Counted from the first letter of the stretch, positions 25,582 through 34,050 are shown. The stretch: DNA of 41,941 nt from Microbacteriaceae bacterium (GCA_025464995.1 JAODMO010000047.1:1-41941), one strand, 5' to 3'. Program-made: numbers and translations. Notes: generated by a model from the letters alone, not told the origin.

Positions 25582-28166
25582 CAGCTCGACTTGTTCACGG
25601 CGCCGACGCCGAGAACGACCGGGTCGGTCGCACGCGTGACGGCGCCGGTCGTCGGGTTGCTCGAGATGACCTTGCCGATGTACGGGTCTGTCGGCGACGA
25701 GAGGGCGACGCACGTCTTCGAGACCTTGACGAAGCCGCTCGAGGCGAGTTGGGCGGCCGCATCGTTGTAGGTGAGCCCCGCGCTCACGACGTCGGGCATG
25801 ACCTTGAGGGCACCGTTGCTCGTGAAGACGGTGACGGTCTGGCCGCGAGCCATCACCGTGCCCTCGGCCGGGTCGGTGCGCGTGACGACACCAGCCGGCT
25901 GGGCGGACTCTTCCTGTCCTCCGTCGGCGTAGGTCAGCTTGATGCCTTCGATGATGCCCTTGGCGTTGTCGACGGTTCCGCCGACGAAGCTGGGCAGGGT
26001 GATCCCCGCACCGTTGACGAGTCTCGGCGACGGCTGGTCGAACGGGCCGCCCGGGTAGTACTTGTTGGTGTTGATATTGATGGGCTTCGCGATGTTGTGG
26101 CGGTTGTTGAGGCCGCCCGCGTACTTCGAGATCGGGTACTTGTTGACGATGTTGCCGAACCACACGGCCGTAGTGACGGCGCTCGACGAGCTCATCAGCC
26201 AGGTCTGGTCGAAGTCGTCGGTGGTTCCCGTCTTGCCCATCATCGCCGTGCCGTCTTTCGGGTTGCCGGCGTAGCCCTTCATGGCGTTCTGCAGCGCGAA
26301 GGCGGCCGTCGCGGCGACCTCAGGGTCGATCGCCTGGTGGCAGTCACGGGTCTGGCCGGGCAGTGCCTCGCCGTCGGAGTTGGTGACCGAGTCGACGGCA
26401 ATCGGCTTGCAGTAGACGCCGTGGTTCGCGATCGTCGCGTACGCCGCAGCCATCGTGAGGGGTGCGATGGCGTTCGTGCCGAGGATGGCGGAGGGGTTCG
26501 ATTCCAGGCGGTTCTCGAATCGGTCGGTCTCCGGGTTGTCCATCGTGTTGGCGGGGTGCACGCCGAGGGCCTTCGCGATGTTCTTCGTCTCGCACTGGTC
26601 GAGCTGCAGGCCCATCGACGCGTAGGCGCCGTTGATGGATGCCGCGGTGGCGGCGAGCACCGTGCGGTTGCCCTTCTCGCCGGAGGAGTTCTTGAACGGC
26701 CATGGTCCGCCGAACGGACCATCGTTGACGCCGTCCTCTCCGCCCGTGCAGGTGTTGGTGAAGGCAGACTGCGAGAGGGTGCGCGCGTTTCCGTCCACGA
26801 CCTCGTTGAGCCCGCGGCCGCTCTTCAGCCAGTTGAGGAGGGTGAACAGCTTGTAGGTCGATCCGACCTGGAAGCCACGCGATCCGCCGTACTCCCGGTC
26901 GGTGTTGTAGTTCACTGCCGTCAGTCGGGGGTCGGCGATCGCAGCCTCGGTGTCGTTGAAGGTCTTGTTCTGCGCCATCGTCAGGATGCGGCCGGTGCCG
27001 ACCTGAACCGAGGTCGACGCCGCGCCGAGCTGGAAGCGGGTCTCACCGGCCGGCGCTTTGGCCGCCAGCACGTCTTGAGCGGTCGTCTGCACCCGCAGGT
27101 CGAGGGTGGTGTACAGCTTGTAGCCGCCCACCTTCCAGTTGGCCTTGCGTTCGTCGGGCGTCGCGCCGAGGGCGTCGAGCTCGGGGATCAGCTTCGTGAT
27201 GTAGTCGCAGAAGTAGGTCGCGTAGGGGTGGGCGGCGACGCATCCGTTCGTATAGGGCTTGAGAACGACGGTGGTCGGGTCGATCGGGGTCGCGAGTGCC
27301 GCGTCGAGCTGCGCCTGGTCGATCATCTTCTCGACGAACATGTTCTTCAGGATGACGTCGCGGCGCTCCTGGTTGGCGGGATAGTTCTCGGGGCTGTCGA
27401 GGCCGCGCGCACCCGGCTCCTGCACGATCGCGATGAGGCTCGCCGCCTGGGCGAGGGTCACATCCTTGGCCGATACGCCGTAGTACCGCTGGGCGGCCGA
27501 CTCGATGCCGTAGTTGTTGCCGCCGAATCCGGCGATGTTGATGTAGGCGAGGAGGATCTCGTCTTTCGTGTAGCGCTTCTCGAGGCCGATCGCGAGCTTC
27601 ATCTCTTTGATCTTGCGATCGAAGGTGCCAGCCTGCGCCGCCGCGACGCCCGCCTTGCGCTCTTCCTCGGTCGGCTGCTGCAGCGCCTCTTGGATGTAGA
27701 TGTTCTTGACGAGCTGCATCGAGAGGGTGGAGGCGCCGCTCGTGTCGCCGCCGCTCACGTTGCCGATGGCCGCTCGGATGGTGCCCTGGAGGTCGACGCC
27801 GCCGTGCTCGTAGAAGCGGCGGTCCTCGCCCGCGACGGTCGCGTCCTTGACGAACTGCGAGACCCCGTCCCACTGCACTTCCTGTCGGTTCTGGCTGTAC
27901 ACCTGCGCGATGGGCACGTAGTGCGCCGACCCGTCGGGGTTGGTGGTGTCGGTGACGTAGATCTCGTTGCGCTGCGGCTGCTTGCCGATCTCGATGAACT
28001 CGGGGAGGCTGTCGAAGATGCCGATGCCGTTCGACGCGGTGACCCCCGTCACGGCGAGAGCGGGGGTCACCATGACGGTCACAAGGATGCCCGCGATGAC
28101 GCTAAAGCCGAACATGCCCAAGATGCCACTGAGCACACCTTTAGGTCGGGAGTTTTGGGCAGACAT
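25578..28166 (-). CDS. ponA: Class A penicillin-binding protein with two PASTA domains
   Basis: This 862-residue bifunctional peptidoglycan synthase has an N-terminal transmembrane anchor (about 12-40). The GT51 transglycosylase carries Glu114 in EDRRFYEHGGVD and STLSMQLVKN near 147-155. The transpeptidase carries Ser436 in GSTYK, SIN at 510-512 and KTG at 645-647. Two C-terminal PASTA repeats (about 722-783 and 788-855) bind peptidoglycan. I chose ATG 28166 because a TAGCAT box ends seven bases upstream; an in-frame ATG at 28217 would add 17 unlikely residues. The protein polymerises and cross-links the cell wall outside the membrane and shares an operon with the metallophosphoesterase. Confidence 0.93.
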   Translation of the reverse strand: MSAQNSRPKGVLSGILGMFGFSVIAGILVTVMVTPALAVTGVTASNGIGIFDSLPEFIEIGKQPQRNEIYVTDTTNPDGSAHYVPIAQVYSQNRQEVQWDGVSQFVKDATVAGEDRRFYEHGGVDLQGTIRAAIGNVSGGDTSGASTLSMQLVKNIYIQEALQQPTEEERKAGVAAAQAGTFDRKIKEMKLAIGLEKRYTKDEILLAYINIAGFGGNNYGIESAAQRYYGVSAKDVTLAQAASLIAIVQEPGARGLDSPENYPANQERRDVILKNMFVEKMIDQAQLDAALATPIDPTTVVLKPYTNGCVAAHPYATYFCDYITKLIPELDALGATPDERKANWKVGGYKLYTTLDLRVQTTAQDVLAAKAPAGETRFQLGAASTSVQVGTGRILTMAQNKTFNDTEAAIADPRLTAVNYNTDREYGGSRGFQVGSTYKLFTLLNWLKSGRGLNEVVDGNARTLSQSAFTNTCTGGEDGVNDGPFGGPWPFKNSSGEKGNRTVLAATAASINGAYASMGLQLDQCETKNIAKALGVHPANTMDNPETDRFENRLESNPSAILGTNAIAPLTMAAAYATIANHGVYCKPIAVDSVTNSDGEALPGQTRDCHQAIDPEVAATAAFALQNAMKGYAGNPKDGTAMMGKTGTTDDFDQTWLMSSSSAVTTAVWFGNIVNKYPISKYAGGLNNRHNIAKPININTNKYYPGGPFDQPSPRLVNGAGITLPSFVGGTVDNAKGIIEGIKLTYADGGQEESAQPAGVVTRTDPAEGTVMARGQTVTVFTSNGALKVMPDVVSAGLTYNDAAAQLASSGFVKVSKTCVALSSPTDPYIGKVISSNPTTGAVTRATDPVVLGVGAVNKSSC

Positions 28167-28179
28167 ACAATGCATGCTA
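28167..28179 (-). promoter_or_regulatory. Leaderless-type promoter: TAGCAT, 7 nt, then ATG (ponA)
   Basis: On the minus strand TAGCAT (28179-28174) is followed by seven bases and ATG 28166, with no ribosome site. This is one base longer than the spacing of the other leaderless-type starts. Confidence 0.45.
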
Positions 28180-28219
28180 CGCGACGATTCTGCGTACCTA
28201 CCTGAGCGGAAGCACACAA

Positions 28220-28381
28220 ATGACCACGTGGGAGTACCTCACAACACCCCTGATGATCCACAACACCGCCGCGATTCTCAACAACTGGGGGTCAGATGGC
28301 TGGGAGCTGGTGCAGATCGTCACCGGCCCCGAGGGAGGGCTCGTGGCCTACCTGAAGCGCGAGAAGAGGGACGACGCATGA
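28220..28381 (+). CDS. Small DUF4177-like protein
   Basis: This 53-residue protein begins MTTWEYLTTPLMIHNTAAIL and contains NNWGSDGWELVQIV and GGLVAYLKR. The WEY...NxxGxxGWELV pattern is that of DUF4177-type small proteins found widely in Actinobacteria next to a RidA gene; their role is unknown. It is divergent from ponA with 53 bases between them. It overlaps the RidA start by ATGA, implying one operon. Confidence 0.75.
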   Translation: MTTWEYLTTPLMIHNTAAILNNWGSDGWELVQIVTGPEGGLVAYLKREKRDDA

Positions 28382-28839
28382 GCTCCATCGACGCACGCCT
28401 GGCCGAGCTGGGCATCACCCTCCCGGTCGTCGTACCGCCCGTCGCGGCGTACATCCCGGCGCTGGTCTCCGGAAACCTGGTCTTCACATCCGGCCAGCTG
28501 CCCATGGTCGACGGGGCGCTCCCCGCGACAGGAAAGCTGGGCGCGGGCGTCTCCGCCGAGACCGGCAAGCAGCTCGCGCGCCAGTGCGCGCTCAACGCGC
28601 TCGCCGCGGTGGAGAGCGTGATCGGGTCGCTGGACCGCGTCACCCGCGTCGTCAAGGTCGTCGGCTTCGTCGCATCCGACCCCTCGTTCACCGGGCAGCC
28701 CGGCGTCATCAACGGGGCGTCGGAGGTGCTCGGCGAGATCTTCGGAGACGCCGGCGTACACGCGCGCAGCGCCGTCGGCGTCTCCGTCCTGCCGCTCGAT
28801 TCGCCCGTCGAGGTGGAGCTGGTCGTCGAGTTCGCCTAG
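28378..28839 (+). CDS. RidA family protein
   Basis: This 153-residue YjgF/YER057c/UK114 protein has IPALVSGNLVFTSGQLPMVD, a CALNALAAVESVIGSLDRVT helix and a C-terminal LPLDSPVEVELVVEF strand. The length is that of the longer RidA subgroup. Classical RidA proteins hydrolyse reactive enamine/imine intermediates from PLP enzymes and trimerise. The classical catalytic arginine is not evident in the C-terminal motif, so deaminase activity is uncertain. The stop codon shares CTAG with the convergent acs stop. Confidence 0.85.
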   Translation: MSSIDARLAELGITLPVVVPPVAAYIPALVSGNLVFTSGQLPMVDGALPATGKLGAGVSAETGKQLARQCALNALAAVESVIGSLDRVTRVVKVVGFVASDPSFTGQPGVINGASEVLGEIFGDAGVHARSAVGVSVLPLDSPVEVELVVEFA

Positions 28840-30809
28840 CGGATCTTGTCGGTGATGATCTGCATGACGCTCGTGTCGGCAAGTGTCGTGGTGTCGCCGA
28901 CCGCGCGGCCCTCGGCGACATCCTGAAGCAGGCGACGCATGATCTTGCCCGAGCGGGTCTTCGGAAGTTCCGCGACGATGATCACCCTCTTCGGTCGCGC
29001 GATCGCGCCGATGCGTTCGGCGACGTGTGCCCTCAAGAGCGCGCTCGCCTCGTCGGCGGTCTGGGCATCCGCCTGATTGCTCTTGATGATCACGAACGCG
29101 ACGACCGCCTGGCCGGTGTCGTCGTCGGCAGCGCCCACCACCGCCGCCTCGGCGACGATTCGGTGTGACACGAGCGCGGATTCGATCTCCGTGGTCGACA
29201 GGCGGTGGCCGGAGACGTTCATCACGTCATCCACCCGGCCGAGGAGCGTGATGTCGCCGTCGGCGTCGACGTGTGCACCGTCGCCGGCGAAGTACTTCCA
29301 CACCCCGTCCCTCGAGAACTTCGACCAGTAGGTCTCGATGAAGCGGTCGGGGTCGCCCCAGATGCCGCGGAGCATCGACGGCCACGGTTCGGAGACGACG
29401 AGAAGGCCGCCGCGCGGAGGGTCGACCCGAGTGCCGTCATCGCCGAGCACGTCGATGACGATGCCCGGAATGGGCGTCTGCGCCGAACCGGGCTTCGCGT
29501 CGGTGATGCCGGGCAGCGCCGAGATCATGATCGCGCCCGTCTCCGTCTGCCACCACGTGTCGACGACCGGAGTCTTTCCCCCGCCGATCACGTCTCGGTA
29601 CCAGATCCACGCCTCCGGGTTGATCGGTTCGCCGACCGACCCGAGCACTCGCAGCGAGCTGAGGTCGAACTCGTTCGGCACCTGGCGCCCGATCTTCATG
29701 AACGAGCGGATCGCGGTCGGCGCGGTGTAGAAGATGCTGACACCGTATTTCTGGATGATCTCCCACCACCGTCCGGAGTGCGGGGTGTCGGGCGTGCCCT
29801 CGTACAGCACCTGCGTCGCGCCGTTGGCGAGAGGACCGTAGACGACATAGGAGTGCCCGGTCACCCAGCCGACATCGGCCGTGCACCAGTAGACGTCGGT
29901 CTCGGGATGCAGGTCGAACACGCTCTTGTGCGTGAACGCGGTCTGGGTCAGATAGCCGCCGCTCGAGTGCAGGATGCCCTTGGGCTTGCCGGTCGTGCCG
30001 CTCGTGTAGAGGATGAACAGCGGGTTCTCCGCCTCGAAGCCCTCGGCCTCGTGCTCTGGTGCGGCGTTCGCGAGTGCCTCGTGCCACCACTGGTCGCGAC
30101 CCTCCACCCAGTCGACGTCGTTCTCGCCGCGACGCACCACGAGCACGTCGGTGACGCTCGTCGGCTCTTCACCCTCGAGGGGTGCGATGGCGGCGTCGAC
30201 GGCCGCCTTGAGCGGGAAGACCTTGCCCTTGCGCCATCCGCCGTCTGCCGTGATGACGAGACGAGCGTTGGCGTCGGCGATCCGCGCCCGGATGCTGTCG
30301 GAGCTGAAGCCCCCGAAGACGACGGAGTGCACGGCTCCGATGCGTGCGACCGCCAGCATGGAGATGACGGCCTCGGGCACGAGCGGCATGTAGATTGCGA
30401 CCCGGTCGCCCTGGCCGATGCCTAGGCCCAGCAGCACGTTCGCGGCTCGCTTCACCTCGGCGGTCAGTTCCGCGTAGGTGTAGGAGCGGCTGTCGCCCGG
30501 CTCGCCCTCCCAGTGCAGCGCGACGCGGTCGCCGTTGCCCGCGAGCACGTGGCGGTCGAGACAGTTGTACGCGACGTTGATGCGTCCGTCGGCGAACCAC
30601 CGGGCGAACGGCGGGTTCGACCAGTCGAGTGTCTCGGTGAACGGGGTGTGCCAGTGCAGCTCGCGCGCCTTCTCTGCCCAGAAGCCGAGGCGGTCGGCTT
30701 TCGCCTTCGCGTGGATGTCGGGTTCCGTCACGGACTGCGCCGCGAACTCCGGGCTCGGCGGGAATTTCCGTGTCTCGGAGAGGAGGCTGTCGATCGAATT
30801 AGTGGACAT
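28836..30809 (-). CDS. acs: Acetate-CoA ligase (acetyl-CoA synthetase)
   Basis: This 657-residue enzyme makes acetyl-CoA from acetate, ATP and CoA through acetyl-AMP. The AMP-binding core has FILYTSGTTGKPKGILHSSG. YWCTADVGWVTGHSYVVYGP, DTWWQTETGA and LLGRVDDVMNVSGHRLSTTE follow, and the C-terminal PKTRSGKIMRRLL contains the catalytic, acetylatable lysine. The length is standard. ATG 30809 follows AGGAT by a few bases; the upstream in-frame ATG at 30827 is less likely. The promoter region is divergent from the 6C RNA. It complements pta-ackA for acetate use at low concentration. Confidence 0.97.
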   Translation of the reverse strand: MSTNSIDSLLSETRKFPPSPEFAAQSVTEPDIHAKAKADRLGFWAEKARELHWHTPFTETLDWSNPPFARWFADGRINVAYNCLDRHVLAGNGDRVALHWEGEPGDSRSYTYAELTAEVKRAANVLLGLGIGQGDRVAIYMPLVPEAVISMLAVARIGAVHSVVFGGFSSDSIRARIADANARLVITADGGWRKGKVFPLKAAVDAAIAPLEGEEPTSVTDVLVVRRGENDVDWVEGRDQWWHEALANAAPEHEAEGFEAENPLFILYTSGTTGKPKGILHSSGGYLTQTAFTHKSVFDLHPETDVYWCTADVGWVTGHSYVVYGPLANGATQVLYEGTPDTPHSGRWWEIIQKYGVSIFYTAPTAIRSFMKIGRQVPNEFDLSSLRVLGSVGEPINPEAWIWYRDVIGGGKTPVVDTWWQTETGAIMISALPGITDAKPGSAQTPIPGIVIDVLGDDGTRVDPPRGGLLVVSEPWPSMLRGIWGDPDRFIETYWSKFSRDGVWKYFAGDGAHVDADGDITLLGRVDDVMNVSGHRLSTTEIESALVSHRIVAEAAVVGAADDDTGQAVVAFVIIKSNQADAQTADEASALLRAHVAERIGAIARPKRVIIVAELPKTRSGKIMRRLLQDVAEGRAVGDTTTLADTSVMQIITDKIR

Positions 30810-30852
30810 CGTTATCCTGTCGTTCATGCGGTGGCACGGGGCATCGCCATCG

Positions 30853-30877
30853 GTGCGAGTGCTCTCGCACGATCCTA
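30853..30877 (-). promoter_or_regulatory. Putative acs -10 box with hairpin at the transcript 5' end
   Basis: On the minus strand TAGGAT (30877-30872) is followed directly by a 7-bp hairpin, GTGCGAG-AGCA-CTCGCAC (30870-30853), at the predicted start of the acs leader. A TTGACA (30904-30899) lies 21 bases upstream of the box, which is longer than optimal. Confidence 0.35.
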
Positions 30878-30920
30878 GACCGCTCTCTGAGAGTGGCCTG
30901 TCAACCCCAATAAATGTCCC

Positions 30921-30948
30921 TTGCGCGGGGAACACGCGACGGTACACT
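30921..30948 (+). promoter_or_regulatory. Promoter of the 6C RNA
   Basis: TTGCGC (30921-30926), a 16-bp spacer and TACACT (30943-30948) form a reasonable sigma-A-type promoter. It predicts a start near 30955, just upstream of the structured RNA. Confidence 0.55.
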
Positions 30949-30954
30949 AAATCC

Positions 30955-31070
30955 CATCAGGTCGACGCCTTCTTGCGAACGCCTGGTTATGGCGGCGCAA
31001 TCGATTCCCCCCAATCGGCGTCGTCGTGGCGGCGCCTGTTCCCCCCAATAGGCGCCGCCCCTCTCTGTTT
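30955..31070 (+). ncRNA. 6C RNA
   Basis: Two hairpins in tandem each present exactly six cytosines in the loop. The first is CGATT-CCCCCC-AATCG (31002-31017). The second is a 13-bp stem around CCCCCC (31028-31059) with one G-U pair, followed by CCTCTCTGTTTCG, which can act as terminator. Both loops share the context TTCCCCCCAA. This is the defining feature of the actinobacterial 6C RNA motif, known to occur near chromosome-partition and pilus-assembly genes. tadA lies about 390 bases downstream here. The exact ends are predicted. The function of the class is not settled; C-rich loops are proposed to pair with G-rich targets. Confidence 0.85.
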
Positions 31071-31457
31071 CGTGACCCCGTTTGCGAGATGCTGCGTCAG
31101 CGGCGCAGTCCCTCGGTGACATCCGCGAGGGCGCGCGCCGAGTGCTCGAGCAGACCGAGCTCGTGTACGTCGCTCGCATCCGCGGCACGGCTCGAATCGC
31201 ACACACCCGGTTCTCCGAACCACGCCCGTGCCCACCGCTTCAGCACCCACGACGGTCAGTTTCGAGTTCTCTCGTATGCCCGTGGTCCAAGGTCCCTGTG
31301 TCGGCCGTCCGTGGGGCGGGGCGCGCTCGACGCGTGAAGATACGGCCGAGACCCGCCACACGAGGTCGACTCCTTCACCACACCTCGCGTCGACGAATTC
31401 TCCACCGCAACGGATGATGCCCCCGATCGGTCTCGGCCGGCTGCCTACCCTCGACGA
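31071..31457 (+). other. Intergenic stretch between the 6C RNA and tadA
   Basis: No plus-strand gene is convincing. On the minus strand, 31246-31097 (GTG start, no ribosome site) reads VLKRWARAWFGEPGVCDSSR, then AADASDVHELGLLEHSARAL and ADVTEGLRR and stops. The composition is protein-like but an in-frame stop lies just upstream, so it is either a tiny gene or the C-terminal relic of a lost one. I do not recognise the family. The position is where other Actinobacteria carry a TadZ/Ssd-type gene. Confidence 0.35.
31446..31457 (+). promoter_or_regulatory. Leaderless-type promoter: TACCCT, 6 nt, then ATG (tadA)
   Basis: TACCCT (31446-31451) is exactly six bases before ATG 31458; no ribosome site is present. 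Confidence 0.5.
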
Positions 31458-32447
31458 ATGGAGCCTTTCGTCGCGCAGCGCCCCGGAGCCCGGGCGGTGG
31501 CACCCGGTCGCGTCGGCGCGGACGGCGGCTACCCCTCCGAGTTCGGCATCCTCGCGCCGTTCGTCGCCGATGCCACGGTGACCGATGTCTTCGTCAACGG
31601 CCCCGGGCCCGTCTGGGTCGACCGCGGCGTGGGCACGGTCGCATCCTCGATCACCGTCGACGAGGAGGCACTCCGCGACCTCGCGGTGCGACTGATGGCG
31701 CTCGCCGGCCGCCACATCGACGAGACATCGCCGTGCGTCGACGCGCGCCTGCACGACGGCATCCGCGTGCACGCCGTGCTGCCGCCGGTCTCCACTCGCG
31801 GCACCCTGCTGTCGATCCGGCTTCCCCGCATCCGCCGCCTCTCACTCGACGACCTCGCCGGTGCGGGGTTCTTCGGGCCGGGTGCGCTCGAATTCGTGCG
31901 CGGCCTCGTTGCGCGACGGCGCAACGTGCTCGTCACGGGTGCGGGCGGCAGCGGCAAGACCACGCTGCTCGCGGCGATGCTGGGGGCGGCGCCGCCGGGA
32001 GAGCGCATCGTGGCGATCGAAGACGTCGCCGAGTTGCGCGTCGATCATCCGCATTTCGTGTCGCTCGAGGCGCGGCAGGCGAATCTCGAGGGCGCGGGGG
32101 CGGTGCCGCTCGACCGGCTCGTGCGGGAGGCGCTGCGCATGCGGCCCGATCGTCTCGTGCTCGGAGAGTGCCGAGGTGCCGAGGTGCGCGACCTTCTCGC
32201 AGCCCTCAACACCGGTCACGACGGCGGAGCCGGAACCCTGCACGCAAACTCGCTCGGCGACGTGCCGGCGCGGCTCGAGGCGCTGGGCGCGCTCGCGGGA
32301 ATGAGTGCCGACGCGGTCTCGCGACAGGCGGTGAGCGCGATCAGCGCGGTGCTCCATCTCGAGCGTCGAGACGGCGTGCGGATGCTGGCGCAGACCGGTC
32401 GCTTCGAGCTCGACCCGCACGGGCGCCTGCGGGTGGCGCCGACGTGA
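31458..32447 (+). CDS. tadA: Tad pilus assembly ATPase TadA/CpaF
   Basis: This 329-residue secretion ATPase powers Flp/Tad pilus assembly at the inner face of the membrane. The N-terminal domain contains VTDVFVNGPGPVWVDRG. Walker A is GAGGSGKT (161-168), and IVAIEDVAELR and LEARQANLEG follow. The Walker B-like segment is RPDRLVLGECRG, and the His box is GHDGGAGTLHANS. It is shorter than many CpaF proteins because the N-terminal extension is minimal. It overlaps the next gene by GTGA. The start appears leaderless. It heads a compact tad operon downstream of the 6C RNA. Confidence 0.92.
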   Translation: MEPFVAQRPGARAVAPGRVGADGGYPSEFGILAPFVADATVTDVFVNGPGPVWVDRGVGTVASSITVDEEALRDLAVRLMALAGRHIDETSPCVDARLHDGIRVHAVLPPVSTRGTLLSIRLPRIRRLSLDDLAGAGFFGPGALEFVRGLVARRRNVLVTGAGGSGKTTLLAAMLGAAPPGERIVAIEDVAELRVDHPHFVSLEARQANLEGAGAVPLDRLVREALRMRPDRLVLGECRGAEVRDLLAALNTGHDGGAGTLHANSLGDVPARLEALGALAGMSADAVSRQAVSAISAVLHLERRDGVRMLAQTGRFELDPHGRLRVAPT

Positions 32448-33457
32448 GCCGGCGGACACCGCGCGATCGGGGGCCGAGTGGCGGTGACGTCGTCGGGCGG
32501 CGGCAGCCGTGGTCTCGCGGCGGAGGCGGGCGAGCGGCGCCATCTCGAAGCGCGCCCGCGCTCGGCTCGGTCGCGTCGACCGTCCAACGCCTCGCGGTGC
32601 TGCTCGCGGCCGGTGTCGCACCCGCCTCCGCGTGGTCGCACGTGGAGTCCCCAGGGTCGCCCATGGCGGCGGCCGTTGCCGCAGAGGCCGCGCGGGGCAC
32701 CCCCGTCGCCGACGCTGTCTGCGGCAACCTGCCGGCCGTGCCGGCCGCGGAGCGTGGGGCCTGGCGCGGCGTGGCCGCCGCGTGGCGAGTCGCGACGGAG
32801 GCGGGTGCCCCGCTCGCGCCGTCGTTGCGTGGCTTCGCCGGATCGTTGCGCTCGCTGGCAGACGCCCAGCGTGAGATCGCGGTCGCCCTCGCGGCACCCA
32901 TCGCAACTGCGCGGCTCGTGATGGTGCTCCCCGGCGTCGGCATCCTGTTCGGACTCGTGCTCGGCTTCGACTCCCTTACCGTGCTCTTCACGACACCGCC
33001 GGGACTCGTGTGTCTTGTCGCCGGGTCGGTGCTCATGATGGTGGCGTTGGCGTGGAACCGCCGACTCGTCGCCGCCGCCCGCCCGGCGACTCTCACGCCC
33101 GGGCTTCGCTTCGAGCTCATGGCCATCGCCGTCTCCGGTGGTGCGGCCTTCGACCGCGCGTCTGCCTCTGTGCTGCGGGCGCTCGAATCGACGGGCGTAC
33201 CTCCGACCGATGATGCCGCCGCAGTCGAGGCGGTGCTCGCGCTCTCGCGGCGGGCCGGCGTTCCCGCGGCCGAACTCCTGCGCAGCGAGGCAGAGGAGGC
33301 CCGGCGTGCGGCCCGAGCCGACGCCGCGGCGAAGGCGTCCGTGCTCGCGGTGCGGCTCATGCTGCCCCTCGGCCTGTGCGTGCTGCCCGCGTTCATGCTG
33401 CTCGGCGTCGCGCCGCTTTTGCTGGCCGTCATCACCTCGACCATCTCGGGCATCTGA
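32444..33457 (+). CDS. Tad pilus membrane platform protein, apparent TadB-TadC fusion
   Basis: This 337-residue type II secretion F-like protein has two consecutive T2SSF-type units. Residues about 43-205 carry VASTVQRLAVLLAAGVAPAS and a helix pair around LVMVLPGVGILFGLVLGF and GLVCLVAGSVLMMVALAW. Residues about 220-332 carry LRFELMAIAVSGGAAFDRAS, an Ala/Glu/Arg-rich helix and two helices ending LLGVAPLLLAVI. Separate TadB and TadC proteins normally provide these halves. I infer that this single chain forms the inner-membrane platform that TadA drives. The first 40 residues are Arg/Gly-rich. A hairpin at 33625-33656 lies downstream. Confidence 0.75.
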   Translation: MSRRTPRDRGPSGGDVVGRRQPWSRGGGGRAAPSRSAPALGSVASTVQRLAVLLAAGVAPASAWSHVESPGSPMAAAVAAEAARGTPVADAVCGNLPAVPAAERGAWRGVAAAWRVATEAGAPLAPSLRGFAGSLRSLADAQREIAVALAAPIATARLVMVLPGVGILFGLVLGFDSLTVLFTTPPGLVCLVAGSVLMMVALAWNRRLVAAARPATLTPGLRFELMAIAVSGGAAFDRASASVLRALESTGVPPTDDAAAVEAVLALSRRAGVPAAELLRSEAEEARRAARADAAAKASVLAVRLMLPLGLCVLPAFMLLGVAPLLLAVITSTISGI

Positions 33458-33624
33458 GCCGGATCCTTCGGGCCGGCTGCGCGGCTGGCGTGGCTGCCGC
33501 TGCCGCCGCAGAGCAGTGGGGCAATCATCCGCTGTCAAAGGCGCTGTTGAGCAACCGATGTCTGCCTCTCCGGTCGAGCGGCGGTTCCGGGGGCCCGACC
33601 CCGTGCTTGCGGCGCCATCGTGAT

Positions 33625-33656
33625 GCGTGCGCGCCACCCCGAGCTGGCGCGCATGC
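33625..33656 (+). terminator. Hairpin downstream of the Tad platform gene
   Basis: The 12-bp stem GCGTGCGCGCCA/TGGCGCGCATGC, with one G-T pair and an 8-nt loop, lies about 170 bases after the platform gene. There is no T-tract. It probably attenuates or ends the tadA transcript before the pilin genes. Confidence 0.5.
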
Positions 33657-33674
33657 AAAGCGGCAAGCCGCACT

Positions 33675-33713
33675 GCTGCCGCCACCCGCTGCCGCCACCC
33701 GCTGCCGCCGCCC
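33675..33713 (+). repeat. Three tandem 13-bp repeats GCTGCCGCCACCC
   Basis: Two identical units and a third with one A-to-G change lie head to tail. The number of units may vary between strains. Confidence 0.8.
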
Positions 33714-33867
33714 GAGCCGCCGCGCTTGAGCGCCTTCCGCGCCACCTCTCGTCCACAGGCACCGTCGGGTGCCGAGGCTGCACCGATCGCCACGACCTCG
33801 GTCGCAGGCATCCCCCCGGAGGCACACTGGATGTGCTCGTCGCCGCCCCACGATCACAGGAGCACTC

Positions 33868-34050
33868 ATGTATACAGGGAAGACATTCCGCACCCGCCTC
33901 GCCGGAGACGACGGGTCGGCCACGGCGGAGTATGCGATCGCGACGATGGCCGCGGTCGGTTTCGCCGGACTGCTGGTCGTCGTCCTCCGCAGCGACGAGG
34001 TGCGCGGCCTGCTCCTGACCATCATTCGCAATGCGCTCTCGTTGGGGTGA
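33868..34050 (+). CDS. DUF4244 / Flp pilin-like small protein
   Basis: This 60-residue protein is MYTGKTFRTRLAGDDGSATA followed by EYAIATMAAVGFAGLLVVVL and a short tail. The GSATAEYAIATMAA region resembles the Flp-pilin processing site and hydrophobic helix, and DUF4244 proteins occupy this place in actinobacterial tad clusters. It is the best candidate for the major pilin subunit. AGGAG precedes ATG 33868. The 3' end overlaps the TadE gene by 20 bases. Confidence 0.85.
   Translation: MYTGKTFRTRLAGDDGSATAEYAIATMAAVGFAGLLVVVLRSDEVRGLLLTIIRNALSLG

Larger units (their letters stand above)
33458..33867 (+). other. 410-bp gene-free gap inside the tad cluster
   Basis: No supported gene lies here. 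Open frames read as Arg/Pro/Ala-rich low-complexity peptides. The gap contains a strong hairpin (33625-33656), a triple 13-bp repeat (33675-33713) and, at its end, AGGAG six bases before the pilin-like gene. It separates assembly genes from pilin and pseudopilin genes. Confidence 0.6.

Noticed and set aside
28378..28839. RidA as a reactive-imine deaminase with certainty
   Set aside because: The classical catalytic arginine motif near the C-terminus is not evident, so only the family is claimed.
33675..33713. CRISPR-like repeat array
   Set aside because: The units are 13 bp, directly adjacent and without spacers, so this is a simple tandem repeat.
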